53,591 bases of DNA, from positions 1 through 53,591 of the forward strand of contig ONEB01000016.1 of the NCBI GenBank assembly GCA_900316745.1. The letters run 5' to 3'. The stretch comes from an uncultured Eubacteriales bacterium (GTDB lineage Bacteria > Bacillota > Clostridia > Oscillospirales > Oscillospiraceae). The translations under genes were made by a program, and so were the position numbers. Shown piece after piece: positions 27,015 through 39,128 of this stretch. Within the stretch, counting starts at the first letter, position 1; each line of letters opens with the position of its first letter. Below the pieces are notes generated by a model that searched no databases, was not told the origin of the DNA, and worked only from the letters and a program-made list of their open reading frames with translations.

Positions 27015-28898
27015 ATGGACTACATGAATTCGCTTCCCCGTGAGGCGCTCGATCGCTTCCACAACGGACAGAGCCACGACGCGTGGCGTGTGTTCGGCAA
27101 CCACGCCGCCGGAAACGGCGCTACGCGCTTTGCCGTCTGGGCGCCGCATGCCAGAACGGTTTCCATCGTCGGCGACTTCAACGACTGGTGCGCCGGGGCG
27201 ACGCCCATGATGCGCGAGCCGGACGGCACATGGACCATCGTGCTGGATGGACTCGAGCAGGGCACGCTGTATAAATACGCCGTGGTCGGCGCGGACGGGC
27301 AGACCGTTTTGAAGGCCGATCCCTTTGCGCTGCACAACGAGACCCGCCCCTCCACCGCCTCGCGCGTCTGGAGCATCGACGGCTATCGCTGGCGCGACGG
27401 CACCTACATCAAAAAGCGCGAAAAGCGCAACGTCTTCACCTCCCCGATGAGCATATACGAGCTGCACCTCGGCTCCTGGATGCGCTATGACGACGGGCAG
27501 ACGATGACCTACCGCGACACGGCGGACAAGCTCGCCGCATACTGCGCCGACATGGGCTACACGCATGTGGAGCTGCTGCCGGTGACGGAGTACCCCTTTG
27601 ACGGCTCGTGGGGCTATCAGGTGACGGGCTATTTCTCCCCCACCAGCCGCTACGGCACGCCGCAGGACTTCATGTATCTCGTCGACACGCTGCACCGCGC
27701 AGGCGTCGGCGTGATCATCGACTGGGTGCCCGCGCACTTCCCGCGCGACGCGTTCGGTCTGGCGCGCTTTGACGGTACGAATCTCTATGAGTGCAAGGAA
27801 AACCGCATGGCGGAGCACCCGGAGTGGGGCACGCTCATTTTCGACTATGCCATGCCCGAGGTGCAGAGCTTCCTTGTGAGCTCGGCGATGCTCTTCTTTG
27901 AGATGTACCACATCGACGGCATCCGCGTGGACGCCGTGAGCTCGATGCTCTATCTCAACTACGGCCGCAAGGACGGCCAGTGGACGCCGAACCGCGAGGG
28001 CGGCAACATCAACCTCGGCGCGGTGGACTTCCTGCGCAAGCTCAACAGCACCATTCTCTCGGCCTATCCGGGGTGCATGACGATCGCGGAGGAATCCTCG
28101 GCCTATCCCAGCGTAACGAAGCCGCCCTACCACGGCGGTCTCGGCTTCAGCTTCAAATGGGACATGGGCTACATGCACGACACGCTCGACTATTTCTCCA
28201 TGGACTCCTACTTCCGCAGGTGGAACCACAACAAGCTCACGTTCTCCATGATGTACGCGTTCTCGGAGAACTTCGTGCTCGCCTACTCGCATGACGAGGT
28301 CGTGCACGGCAAAAAGTCCATGGTGGACAAGATGTACGGCGACTATGACCAGAAGTTTGCCACGCTCCGGGCGCTCTACGGCTATCAGTTCGCGCACCCC
28401 GGCAAGAAGCTCACGTTCATGGGCTCGGAGTTCGCGCAGTTCATCGAGTGGAACTTCAAGCAGGGTCTGGACTGGCTGCTGCTGCTCTACCCGAAGCACA
28501 AGCAGATGCAGAACTACACCCGCGCGCTGAACAAATTCTACACCGCGCACAACGCGCTCTGGAACATCGATGATTCCTGGGACGGCTTCCAGTGGCTGAA
28601 CGTGGACGACGCCGAGCGCAGCTCCATCGCCTTTCTGCGCACCAGCCGCTCGAAGCGCCGCGTGGTGTGCGTGTGCAACTTCACGCCCGTGCAGTATGAT
28701 AACTTCCTCATCGGCCTGCCCAAGGCGGGCGTGCTGCGCATGGCGCTCAACAGCGACGATCCGGAGTTCGGCGGAACGGGCGTTGCGGTTCCGGACGTCA
28801 TCCACAGCGAAAAGGAGCCGTTCAACGGCATGGACCATTCCGCAAAGGTCACGCTCCCGCCGCTGTCCTGCATCTACTACACGTTTACTTCCAAATAA
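27015..28898 (+). CDS. glgB: 1,4-alpha-glucan branching enzyme
   Basis: Cuts alpha-1,4 glucan chains and reattaches them as alpha-1,6 branches in glycogen. The 627 residues hold an N-terminal CBM48 (FAVWAPHARTVSIVGDFNDW, residues 39-58) and a GH13 barrel with catalytic Asp306 (DGIRVDAVSSM), Glu359 (MTIAEESSAYP) and Asp427 (AYSHDEVVHG), followed by a C-terminal beta domain. It lies 27 bases before the GlgA-GH13 gene, forming a two-gene glycogen operon without ADP-glucose pyrophosphorylase or phosphorylase in the window. Confidence 0.97.
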   Translation: MDYMNSLPREALDRFHNGQSHDAWRVFGNHAAGNGATRFAVWAPHARTVSIVGDFNDWCAGATPMMREPDGTWTIVLDGLEQGTLYKYAVVGADGQTVLKADPFALHNETRPSTASRVWSIDGYRWRDGTYIKKREKRNVFTSPMSIYELHLGSWMRYDDGQTMTYRDTADKLAAYCADMGYTHVELLPVTEYPFDGSWGYQVTGYFSPTSRYGTPQDFMYLVDTLHRAGVGVIIDWVPAHFPRDAFGLARFDGTNLYECKENRMAEHPEWGTLIFDYAMPEVQSFLVSSAMLFFEMYHIDGIRVDAVSSMLYLNYGRKDGQWTPNREGGNINLGAVDFLRKLNSTILSAYPGCMTIAEESSAYPSVTKPPYHGGLGFSFKWDMGYMHDTLDYFSMDSYFRRWNHNKLTFSMMYAFSENFVLAYSHDEVVHGKKSMVDKMYGDYDQKFATLRALYGYQFAHPGKKLTFMGSEFAQFIEWNFKQGLDWLLLLYPKHKQMQNYTRALNKFYTAHNALWNIDDSWDGFQWLNVDDAERSSIAFLRTSRSKRRVVCVCNFTPVQYDNFLIGLPKAGVLRMALNSDDPEFGGTGVAVPDVIHSEKEPFNGMDHSAKVTLPPLSCIYYTFTSK

Positions 28899-28925
28899 CC
28901 GACCACGATCCGAACAAAGGAGGAT

Positions 28926-32393
<3,468 letters not shown>

Positions 32394-32406
32394 TCCCCGC
32401 ATAACC

Positions 32407-32442
32407 AAAAACAGGCTTTCCGAATCGGAAAGCCTGTTTTTT
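32407..32442. terminator. Bidirectional terminator between glgA-GH13 and the HAD gene
   Basis: AAAAACAGGCTTTCC, loop GAAT/C, GGAAAGCCTGTTTTTTT. It has A and T tails for both strands and lies between the stops of two convergent genes. Confidence 0.92.
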
Positions 32443-33098
32443 TACGCATTCAGATGTAAGATGTATTCCCGCAGCTCCTGCGCCGTGTCGGCGATGTATT
32501 CCGCGCCGTATTGCTCGAGCTCGCCGGGCTCGGCATAGCCGAAGCGGACGCCGATCGCTTTCACGCCGCACTTGCCCGCGCCGAGGATATCATACTTGCG
32601 GTCGCCGATCATGCGCACCGTCCCGGTATCCGTAACGCCGAAGTGCTCCAGACACGCCTGCACGACCTCGAATTTTTTTGAGCGCGTGCCGTCAAACTCG
32701 CTGCCGCAGATGAAGTTGAATTTTTCGACCATCTCATAGCGCTCCAGGATCTTCATTGCGCTGGGCGTGGGCTTGCTGGTGCAGACCGCAGTCTGAAAGC
32801 CCGCCGCACGCGCGGCGTCCAGCGTCTCCGCCATGCCGGGGTACGGCTCGCACTCCCAGATGCCCGTGGGCTGATACCGCTCGCGGTAGAGCCAGACGGC
32901 CTCCCTCGCCTTTTCCGGGGAAAAGCCGTAGAGCTCGGAAAAGCTCTCGTCCAGCGGCGGTCCGACAAACTTGCGCAGCGTCTTTTCGTCATGCTCCTCG
33001 ATACCGAACTTCCCGAGCGCATACTGCACACAGCGCATGACGCCGAGTCCGGTATCAAACAGCGTGCCGTCAAAATCAAACAACAATACCTTTACCAT
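32442..33098 (-). CDS. HAD-family phosphatase, phosphoglycolate phosphatase-like
   Basis: A 218-residue haloacid-dehalogenase phosphatase: motif I DFDGTLFD with Asp8 and Asp10, an alpha-helical cap, motif II serine/threonine in TAVCTSKP, and motif IV in RMIGDRKYDILGA. Substrate may be phosphoglycolate, PPi or a nucleotide; motifs cannot decide. It follows the J-domain gene by nine bases and ends a four-gene operon. Confidence 0.9.
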   Translation of the reverse strand: MVKVLLFDFDGTLFDTGLGVMRCVQYALGKFGIEEHDEKTLRKFVGPPLDESFSELYGFSPEKAREAVWLYRERYQPTGIWECEPYPGMAETLDAARAAGFQTAVCTSKPTPSAMKILERYEMVEKFNFICGSEFDGTRSKKFEVVQACLEHFGVTDTGTVRMIGDRKYDILGAGKCGVKAIGVRFGYAEPGELEQYGAEYIADTAQELREYILHLNA

Positions 33099-33107
33099 GC
33101 CGCCACC

Positions 33108-33749
33108 TCAACAACACGGCGAGAAGCACGGATTGCAGCACAGGTTGCACAAAATCGTGTCCAGGCACCAGCTGCCGGTAAAGCCGCTGCTGGGATAGGT
33201 TCCGGCGTAGCTTGAATAGGCCGCGCCGCCGTTTTCCAGCTCCTGCGCCAGACGGCGAAACTGCATGTTCCCCGGCTCCATGCGCACGGCTGTGCGGGCA
33301 TGCTCCAGCGCGGTGACGCGGTTGCCGAGGGCGTCGTTCGCCACGGCGCTGAGGAAATACCATGTGCCGTCGCGCTCCGTCTCCGGCACGCCGGACAGGG
33401 CGTTGAGCGCCTCGGAATAGTGGCGGGAGGTGATGAAGTTCATCGCCGCCTGATACTCCGGACGCACCTGCTGCTGCGCGCCGTAGCCGGTGTAGCTCTG
33501 ATAGCCGCCGAAGCCGCCGTAGCTCTGGTATCCGCCGTAGCCGGTCTGCCCGCCGTAATTCTGGTAGGCAGTGTCGCCGTTTTTGATCGCGTCGTAGGCG
33601 GCGTTGATCTCGTTCATCTTATCGGCCGCAGAGGGGTCGTCGGGGTTGCGGTCGGGGTGATATTTCTTTGCCAGACGGCGGTATGCCGCCTTGATCTCCT
33701 CATCCGACGCGCCGCGCGGCACGCCGAGGACCTCGTAGGGATCTCTCAT
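33108..33749 (-). CDS. J-domain protein with Gly/Tyr-rich linker and Cys-rich tail
   Basis: A 213-residue DnaJ-class cochaperone. The J domain (residues 3-60) has the HPD motif at 31-33 that stimulates DnaK. A repetitive GGYQSYGG linker (about 65-90) is followed by a TPR-like helical part ([32 protein letters not shown]) and a C-terminal tail with seven Cys ([19 protein letters not shown]). There is no DnaJ zinc-finger repeat. It overlaps the DUF5685-like gene by four bases. The tail could bind metal or insert in the membrane. Confidence 0.88.
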   Translation of the reverse strand: MRDPYEVLGVPRGASDEEIKAAYRRLAKKYHPDRNPDDPSAADKMNEINAAYDAIKNGDTAYQNYGGQTGYGGYQSYGGFGGYQSYTGYGAQQQVRPEYQAAMNFITSRHYSEALNALSGVPETERDGTWYFLSAVANDALGNRVTALEHARTAVRMEPGNMQFRRLAQELENGGAAYSSYAGTYPSSGFTGSWCLDTILCNLCCNPCFSPCC

Positions 33750-34591
33750 GGGGTTTTTGTACTCCCCTCTCGTTTGTGTTTTTTGTGCAGAGCGGCATCA
33801 TAGCGCTGCCAGATGCCGGAATAGAGGATATTGCGCATCAGACCCGTATCCTCCAAAAGCGGGAGCCGCTCAAAGGCGTCGCAGCAGACGCCGAGCTGCG
33901 CCGTGAGCAGCGTCTTCATCTCGTCCTCTCCCCAGCCCGCGTCGGCAAGGGCACAGAGCGGATTGTAGGAGCCGGACTTCCGGTCGTCCTCCAGATCGAT
34001 CACGGCATCCTGCAGATAGATCATGCGCCCCAGCGCCTCGCCAAACGGGCGCAGGCGCTCGGTGAGCGGATCGTCCGTCACGAAAAGCTCGCCCAGAAGC
34101 CGCCCGAAACAGGCGGCAGCGGCGTCCGGCTCCTGCCGGTTTTCGCGCTCCAGCGCGGAGAGCGCCTCGAGCTCCCGCTCGATTGCGGCGCACTGGCGCG
34201 GCCAGATCGATTTGATGATCTCATACTGCCCCTGAAGCGCCTCCGCCTCCCAGAAGCCGACCGCGCTGCCGTCATCGAGAAAATCGTCCCGGCAGTTGTG
34301 GTAGGCAAGCGCCACATTCATGTCCGCGGCATACTCGGTGATGTCGTTCTGCCAGTAATAATGCCGCCGCGCCGGGTGCGCCATGCAGCGTTCCATGCCG
34401 CTGCGCTCCTCCGGCTCCAGCATGGACGTGAGCACGAGCACGAGAAACGTCATGTCATAGGTGAGCGCCACGCGGCCGAAAAAGCCGTGGCGCTCTTTCA
34501 ACACGCGGCAGAGGCCGCAGTAGCAGCCCTTGTAGCGCGCTTTTTCAGGCTCGGAGAGAAGCGCCTGATTTGCGATCATGCAGCCGAACAT
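33746..34591 (-). CDS. DUF5685-like protein
   Basis: A 281-residue protein rich in Cys near the start ([25 protein letters not shown]), with a helical core containing [16 protein letters not shown] and [21 protein letters not shown]. The DxxxD clusters recall an all-helical isoprenoid-synthase-like fold, but I would not assign chemistry. It resembles an uncharacterised Clostridia family (DUF5685). It lies between the zinc-ribbon membrane protein and the J-domain gene in one operon, which hints at a role in protein or metal-centre maturation. Confidence 0.7.
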   Translation of the reverse strand: MFGCMIANQALLSEPEKARYKGCYCGLCRVLKERHGFFGRVALTYDMTFLVLVLTSMLEPEERSGMERCMAHPARRHYYWQNDITEYAADMNVALAYHNCRDDFLDDGSAVGFWEAEALQGQYEIIKSIWPRQCAAIERELEALSALERENRQEPDAAAACFGRLLGELFVTDDPLTERLRPFGEALGRMIYLQDAVIDLEDDRKSGSYNPLCALADAGWGEDEMKTLLTAQLGVCCDAFERLPLLEDTGLMRNILYSGIWQRYDAALHKKHKREGSTKTP

Positions 34592-34597
34592 CGCTGA

Positions 34598-35002
34598 TCA
34601 GGAGCGGCGGCGGAACGCGGTTCCGCACTTGCGGCAGACGATGTTGATCTGTCCTTTTCCGCGCGGCACGCGCAGCCAGGCCCGGCAGCTCGGGCAGCGG
34701 AAGAAGCGGTAATCCCTGCGCTGGCGGTAGCGGTCGCGCCAGCCCTGCACAGCGCTCACGAGCGGATAGCGCAGGCGCAGATAGGTGCCGTTTTCCTGCC
34801 CGCGGCGGTACAGGTCGCGCGAAAACATGCGAAAATAGATCACAAATAGCAAAATCAGCGAGAGCAAACTCAGCACCATGGCCGGTTTTCCCCGCAAAAA
34901 CATCTCGACCGCAACGATCACCAGCAGCACGACCGACAGAAATCGGTTGAGTGCGTCCATCCCGTTACGCCCGATCATCATTCGCTGTAACCATCCGCGC
35001 AT
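34598..35002 (-). CDS. Membrane protein with C-terminal zinc ribbon
   Basis: A 134-residue protein with two membrane helices (about 21-36 and 40-57), a basic cytoplasmic stretch and a zinc ribbon of Cys103, Cys106, Cys123 and Cys126 (CPSC...CRKC). I start at ATG 35002, which has an AAAGGTG site, rather than at the longer frame from 35059. It is first in the operon with DUF5685, J-domain and HAD genes. Function unknown; zinc ribbons of this type often hold client RNA or protein. Confidence 0.75.
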   Translation of the reverse strand: MRGWLQRMMIGRNGMDALNRFLSVVLLVIVAVEMFLRGKPAMVLSLLSLILLFVIYFRMFSRDLYRRGQENGTYLRLRYPLVSAVQGWRDRYRQRRDYRFFRCPSCRAWLRVPRGKGQINIVCRKCGTAFRRRS

Positions 35003-35132
35003 AGATCCATCACCTTTGCGACCCAGTTTGACAGCCCCGCTGCTTTTGCGGCGGAGCATGAGATATTACCCATTATTCTACCACACTGTTGAATTGGAAT
35101 TATCAAGATTTTGTGAACGTTATGCGGCAAGA

Positions 35133-35165
35133 AAAAGACCTTTCGATTTCTCGAAAGGTCTTTGC
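35133..35165 (-). terminator. Terminator of the sigma/anti-sigma operon
   Basis: AAAGACCTTTCGA and TCGAAAGGTCTTT form a 13-bp stem with a T tail on the minus strand, right after the stop at 35170. Confidence 0.9.
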
Positions 35166-35169
35166 GGTT

Positions 35170-36324
35170 TTAGATGATGTCGTCCCACAGCTCGAAGAAG
35201 TGGATGATCGAATCAATGTCAAAATTCGATGTTGCCGGCATCGACGGCAGCTCGGAGATGTCCGGCAGACCGGTTCCCGGGCTGGTGTTCGACGGGATGC
35301 CCGGCAGAGTCGGCGGCGTAGTCTGCCCGTCCAGCGCGGTCTGCGTTTGGTTCAGCTCCTCCCAGTAGACATTGAGAATTTCGCCCGTTCTGGCGGAGAT
35401 ACAGTAATAGCCGACGCGGCTGCCCGCGTTCACGGTCGCGAGATAAACAAGATCCGTGTTCTCCCAGCCGAGCAGCGCGGAGGTCTCAACGGCGGAAGGC
35501 TCGTATCCGGCGTCGTCGCAGGCGATCGCAACGGCGTTGTCAGCGGTGTAATACACCGCTTCATTGAGCGTGCCGACACGCTTCACCTGTTCGGGATTGA
35601 GCCCCTTTTGATTGGAGAAATACATCAGATCCTCCAGCGAGGCGTGCACCAGATCGGCGGTCTCCTTGCCCTCGATGCCGCCGACGAGCTTATCCACATA
35701 GGCGGTCTTGCCGAGGCTCGCGCCATTGATCGAGGAGGCGTTCTCCGGGATCGTCTGCATGACGACAACGGGCGTGATCTCGTGTCCGGCAGCAGCCGTG
35801 GTGAGCGCGTTGTTCGCTTTTTTCGCGAGCGCATCGGCCCGCGTTTTGCCGTCCTCCTGCACGGAGAGCAGTACGGCGTTTTCGTCAGAGGACAGCAGGT
35901 CGCGCTCGATGAGCTGCTCGGTCACTTCCGCAACCGCCTTGTCAAGCCGCTTGCCGCTGAGGTCCCCGGCGTCCACGGCGGAAACGGCGTGCGAATCCTC
36001 CAGCCGGACGGAACGGACGCGGTCAAAGCCGTCGACCGTAAAGGCTACGGGCGCGTCTGCATCGAGGATGACCACGCTGCGCTGCGCGCTCCTGACGCCA
36101 TAGAAGATGCCGCCGCCCAGAACAACCAGGGCGAGCACGGCAGCGATCAGCTGCCGGCGCAGCCGACTCGGCATGCGCGTGACCGCAGGAATCTCCGAGA
36201 CAGGCGTCTCGTCGGAAAGCGGCGGCTGTTCACCGAGCCGCGCGAGCAGATCGTCCACCCGATTCGGCGTGATGGCGGAGATCTCCTGCCGGAGCGCGAT
36301 ATTCAGTTTTTCATTGGCGCTCAT
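35170..36324 (-). CDS. RsgI-like transmembrane anti-sigma factor
   Basis: A 384-residue single-pass protein: a short cytoplasmic N-terminus (residues 1-57), a membrane helix (about 59-77) and a large extracytoplasmic part. Just outside the membrane is an RsgI-like beta domain (SVVILDADAPVAFTVDGFDRV then DLSGKRLDKAVAEVTEQLI). Further out is a PepSY-like module (VGYYCISARTGEILNVYWEE) and a Pro/Thr/Ser-rich tail. Its start overlaps the ECF sigma stop by four bases, the classic sigma/anti-sigma arrangement. RsgI proteins commonly sense polysaccharide or envelope state through the outer domain. Confidence 0.8.
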   Translation of the reverse strand: MSANEKLNIALRQEISAITPNRVDDLLARLGEQPPLSDETPVSEIPAVTRMPSRLRRQLIAAVLALVVLGGGIFYGVRSAQRSVVILDADAPVAFTVDGFDRVRSVRLEDSHAVSAVDAGDLSGKRLDKAVAEVTEQLIERDLLSSDENAVLLSVQEDGKTRADALAKKANNALTTAAAGHEITPVVVMQTIPENASSINGASLGKTAYVDKLVGGIEGKETADLVHASLEDLMYFSNQKGLNPEQVKRVGTLNEAVYYTADNAVAIACDDAGYEPSAVETSALLGWENTDLVYLATVNAGSRVGYYCISARTGEILNVYWEELNQTQTALDGQTTPPTLPGIPSNTSPGTGLPDISELPSMPATSNFDIDSIIHFFELWDDII

Positions 36325-36866
36325 AGCATCTCCTCCAACAGCGAACGAAGTTTCTTTAGCGAGCGGTTATATTTGCTGAGGACCGTGGATAGCGGCAGCT
36401 CGAGCATCTGGGCGATCTCGCGGTGCTTGAGTCCGGCGACGGCGTGGAGCATCACGATCTCGCGGTCGGGCTCGCCGAGCTTTCCGAGAACCGTGCGTGT
36501 GACCATACGGTTTTCGACCTCAAGATAGCGATCCAGCGTCTCCGGGATCTCCGGCGCGTCCTCGTCCAGAAGCGTAAGCTGTTTCCGGCGCAGCGTGCGC
36601 GCGACGTTCTTCGTGATACCGAGCAGCCACGTGACGGGGCACTTGCCGCGCACGATATAGCGCTGCGCCGCCGTCCATACCTGCAAAAACGTCTCCTGAA
36701 GCGCATCCTCCGCCAGATCGCGGTCGCGCAGACTGGAAAGCGCAAAGCCGAAGACCGCCTCCCGATAGCGCTCATAAAGCGCCGCGAGAGCCGACCGGTC
36801 GCCATGTGCAATTTTCGAAATCAGCATCTCATCCGCGTGCGGGACGATGCCGGTCTGCACGTTCAT
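36321..36866 (-). CDS. ECF-type RNA polymerase sigma factor
   Basis: A 181-residue group 4 sigma-70 factor. Region 2 covers about 20-85 (ALYERYREAVFGFAL; DALQETFLQVW) and region 4 about 120-175 (LGEPDREIVMLHAVAGLKHREIAQMLELPLSTVLSKYNR). I start at ATG 36866 (MNVQTG), which follows AAAGGTGGT. It is cotranscribed with the membrane anti-sigma. The adjacent divergent secreted SGNH-SLH genes are plausible targets, but I see no shared ECF promoter to prove it. Confidence 0.92.
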   Translation of the reverse strand: MNVQTGIVPHADEMLISKIAHGDRSALAALYERYREAVFGFALSSLRDRDLAEDALQETFLQVWTAAQRYIVRGKCPVTWLLGITKNVARTLRRKQLTLLDEDAPEIPETLDRYLEVENRMVTRTVLGKLGEPDREIVMLHAVAGLKHREIAQMLELPLSTVLSKYNRSLKKLRSLLEEML

Positions 36867-36919
36867 GGAGTGTACCACCTTTAGCATACTTCGGCGCAAC
36901 CGTGCGTTACGCCTGATAC

Positions 36920-36949
36920 ACTATACCACACCCACACCCTATATTGCAA
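36920..36949 (-). promoter_or_regulatory. Promoter of the sigma/anti-sigma operon
   Basis: On the minus strand TTGCAA (36944-36949), 18 bases, TATAGT (36920-36925). The following 37-base leader shows no structure. The 180 bases up to the divergent SGNH gene are very AT-rich. Confidence 0.55.
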
Positions 36950-37129
36950 ATCGAATTGCATTTTATCGCATGATTTTCAAAACAGACTTTCCCCGCCTGT
37001 ACAAATTTGTGTAATTGTCAAGTTTTATTATTTTTCAAACTGATTTTAAAAGATTTGTTGATTTTTGCAATAAAAACCTGTATGGTTAATAATATAGTGT
37101 GTAAGCAACTGAAACATAAGGAGGAAGCT

Positions 37130-38944
37130 ATGAAACACTTTCGCAAAAGCATCAGTCTGATTCTTGTGGTGCTGATGCTCGTCGGTATGACGAGCGCGCT
37201 CGCAACGAATCCGGACAGATACGACTATGACTGCTACGGCGGTTACAACACCTACATGTGCATCGGTGACAGTATCGCCGCGGGCTACACCGTCAGCGGC
37301 ATCTACATGGATCCGATCGGTCTCGGCTTTAACCGTGTGACCGGCGCGTATCATGATCTCGTCGCCACCGGCATCAACGCCGATCTCCTGCAGCTTGGCT
37401 GCAGCGCGTTCCGCACCGTGGAGCTGCGCTACATCCTCGACGGCGTCTACACCGACAAGGACGGCATCTGGAACGAGGCTTTCGCACAGGCGTTCACCAT
37501 CGAAAACCTCAACGCGCTCAAGCCCTATTTCATCAGCGCGATCCAGGCTTCCGACATCATCACGATCAACCTCGGCTCGAATGACGTGCTGTCCTACTCC
37601 TACATCCGCGCCATGATCGCCATGTATCAGGACACCACCTCTGACGCCATGAAGGCCGTCAAGGCATTCATCGAGGAAAACGGCGGCGATGTCGGTCAGG
37701 CATTCCTGAGCATGCTCAACACCGCGCAGATGATCGGCAAGCTGCCCAGCGTGCTGATGGAGTTCACCAACGCGTTCAACGAGGCCTTTGCGCAGTACAA
37801 AGAAAACTGGAATGCGTCTCTGAAGGCAATCTATGAGCTGAACCCCGACGTTCAGATCATCACCGTGGGCGTCTACAACCCCGCGAACAACATCTCCCTC
37901 ACCGAGGGCGGCAGCTTCAAGCTCGGCCCATTCATGCAGCCGTTCGTTGACACCCTCAACAGCTTCCTGAAGTCCGGTCAGAACTATGCAGACAAAGCGC
38001 CGTACGCCAATGTGGACGGCACCGAGACCTGGCCGATTGCCGTCACCGGCGGCGACTTCACCACGAAGTACAACTGGTGCTCGCACCCGACCCGCGCAGG
38101 CCACATGTACATGGCAGCGAAGATCATGGAGGTCATCCCCAACCGCTATGCGGAGGAGGCTCCCGATCCCGGTGACGGCACAGATCCTGCCGACGGCACC
38201 GATCCCGCTGACGGCACGGATCCCGCTGACGGCACGGATCCCGCCGACGGCACGGATCCCGCTGACGGCACCGATCCCGCCGACGGCACCGATCCCGCTG
38301 ACGGCACCGATCCCGCTGACGGCACCGATCCCGCCGACGGCACCGATCCCGCCGACGGCACCGATCCCGCCGACGGCACCGATCCTGCCGACGGCACCGA
38401 TCCCGCTGCGTCTGACGCATTCCCGTTTGACGATGTGGCAGAGACCGACTGGTTCTATGACGCCGTGAAGTACTGCTATGACAACGGCCTCATGGACGGC
38501 AAGCTCGACACTAAGTTCGAGCCCAAGGTCAACACCACCCGCGCCGAGTTTGCCACCGTGCTCTATCGCATGACGGACTCCCCCGCCGTGACCGCCGCCA
38601 ATCCGTTCTCCGACTGCCAGGATCACTGGGCGAAGGACGCCATTACCTGGGCTTATGAGAACAAGATCGTGGACGGCATGACCGAGACCACGTTTGCCCC
38701 GAACGACAACGTCACCCGCGAGCAGATGGTCGCGATGCTCTATCGTCCGGCGGTGACCGGTGATCTGAGCGCCTATAAGGACGGCGCCTCTGTGAGCGGC
38801 TATGCCGTGAACGCCTTCATCTGGGCGACCCAGAACGGCATCGTCACCGGCCGCACGGCCGACACCCTTGTTCCCAAGGGTCAGGCCACCCGCGCGGAGC
38901 TCGCCACGATCCTGCAGCGCTTCGATCAATTGAACAACGCGTAA
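37130..38944 (+). CDS. Secreted SGNH/GDSL hydrolase with DPADGT repeats and three SLH domains
   Basis: A 604-residue exported protein with a signal peptide (cleavage after ALA near residue 25). The SGNH esterase-like domain runs from about 38 to 350, with Ser48 in GDSIAAGY, block III GSND, and the C-terminal His in CSHPTRAGHMYMA. The usual Asp three residues before that His is Trp, so the triad may be incomplete. A stalk of twelve DPADGT repeats leads to three S-layer-homology domains (FDDVAETDWFYDAVKYCYDN onwards) that anchor to pyruvylated cell-wall polymer. An AAGGAGGAAG site fixes ATG 37130. Substrate could be acetylated glycan or lipid. Confidence 0.9.
   Translation: MKHFRKSISLILVVLMLVGMTSALATNPDRYDYDCYGGYNTYMCIGDSIAAGYTVSGIYMDPIGLGFNRVTGAYHDLVATGINADLLQLGCSAFRTVELRYILDGVYTDKDGIWNEAFAQAFTIENLNALKPYFISAIQASDIITINLGSNDVLSYSYIRAMIAMYQDTTSDAMKAVKAFIEENGGDVGQAFLSMLNTAQMIGKLPSVLMEFTNAFNEAFAQYKENWNASLKAIYELNPDVQIITVGVYNPANNISLTEGGSFKLGPFMQPFVDTLNSFLKSGQNYADKAPYANVDGTETWPIAVTGGDFTTKYNWCSHPTRAGHMYMAAKIMEVIPNRYAEEAPDPGDGTDPADGTDPADGTDPADGTDPADGTDPADGTDPADGTDPADGTDPADGTDPADGTDPADGTDPADGTDPADGTDPAASDAFPFDDVAETDWFYDAVKYCYDNGLMDGKLDTKFEPKVNTTRAEFATVLYRMTDSPAVTAANPFSDCQDHWAKDAITWAYENKIVDGMTETTFAPNDNVTREQMVAMLYRPAVTGDLSAYKDGASVSGYAVNAFIWATQNGIVTGRTADTLVPKGQATRAELATILQRFDQLNNA
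38183..38398 (+). repeat. Twelve in-frame 18-bp repeats encoding DPADGT
   Basis: GATCCNGCNGACGGCACN is repeated twelve times, differing only at a few third positions, and encodes an acidic, flexible spacer between the SGNH and SLH parts. Near-identity at DNA level indicates recent expansion and likely length variation between strains. Confidence 0.95.
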
Positions 38945-38965
38945 CAGCCTGATCAAATGCATAAG

Positions 38966-38990
38966 GGGCTGCCTCATGACGAGGCAGCCC
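38966..38990 (+). terminator. Probable terminator after the first SGNH-SLH gene
   Basis: GGGCTGCCTC and GAGGCAGCCC form a 10-bp stem 22 bases past the stop, but the tail (TTGTGC) has few T. Confidence 0.6.
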
Positions 38991-39045
38991 TTGTGCATGC
39001 AAGCCCATGGTTTCGTCGTGTTCACAGAAATGATTCATTTGTCTA

Positions 39046-39074
39046 TTGTTTCTTGGTTACATGTGTGTTATTAT
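39046..39074 (+). promoter_or_regulatory. Possible promoter of the second SGNH-SLH gene
   Basis: TTGTTT (39046-39051), 17 bases, TATTAT (39069-39074), 54 bases before the ATG, in an AT-rich gap. Confidence 0.5.
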
Positions 39075-39128
39075 ATAAAAACAGACAGATTTTTTGATTT
39101 GTCCAAACATTCGAGGAGGAAAAACAGA

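Noticed and set aside
38183-38398. Regular 18-bp repeats considered as a CRISPR array
   Set aside because: There are no spacers between units, the repeats are in frame with a secreted protein, and no cas genes are present.
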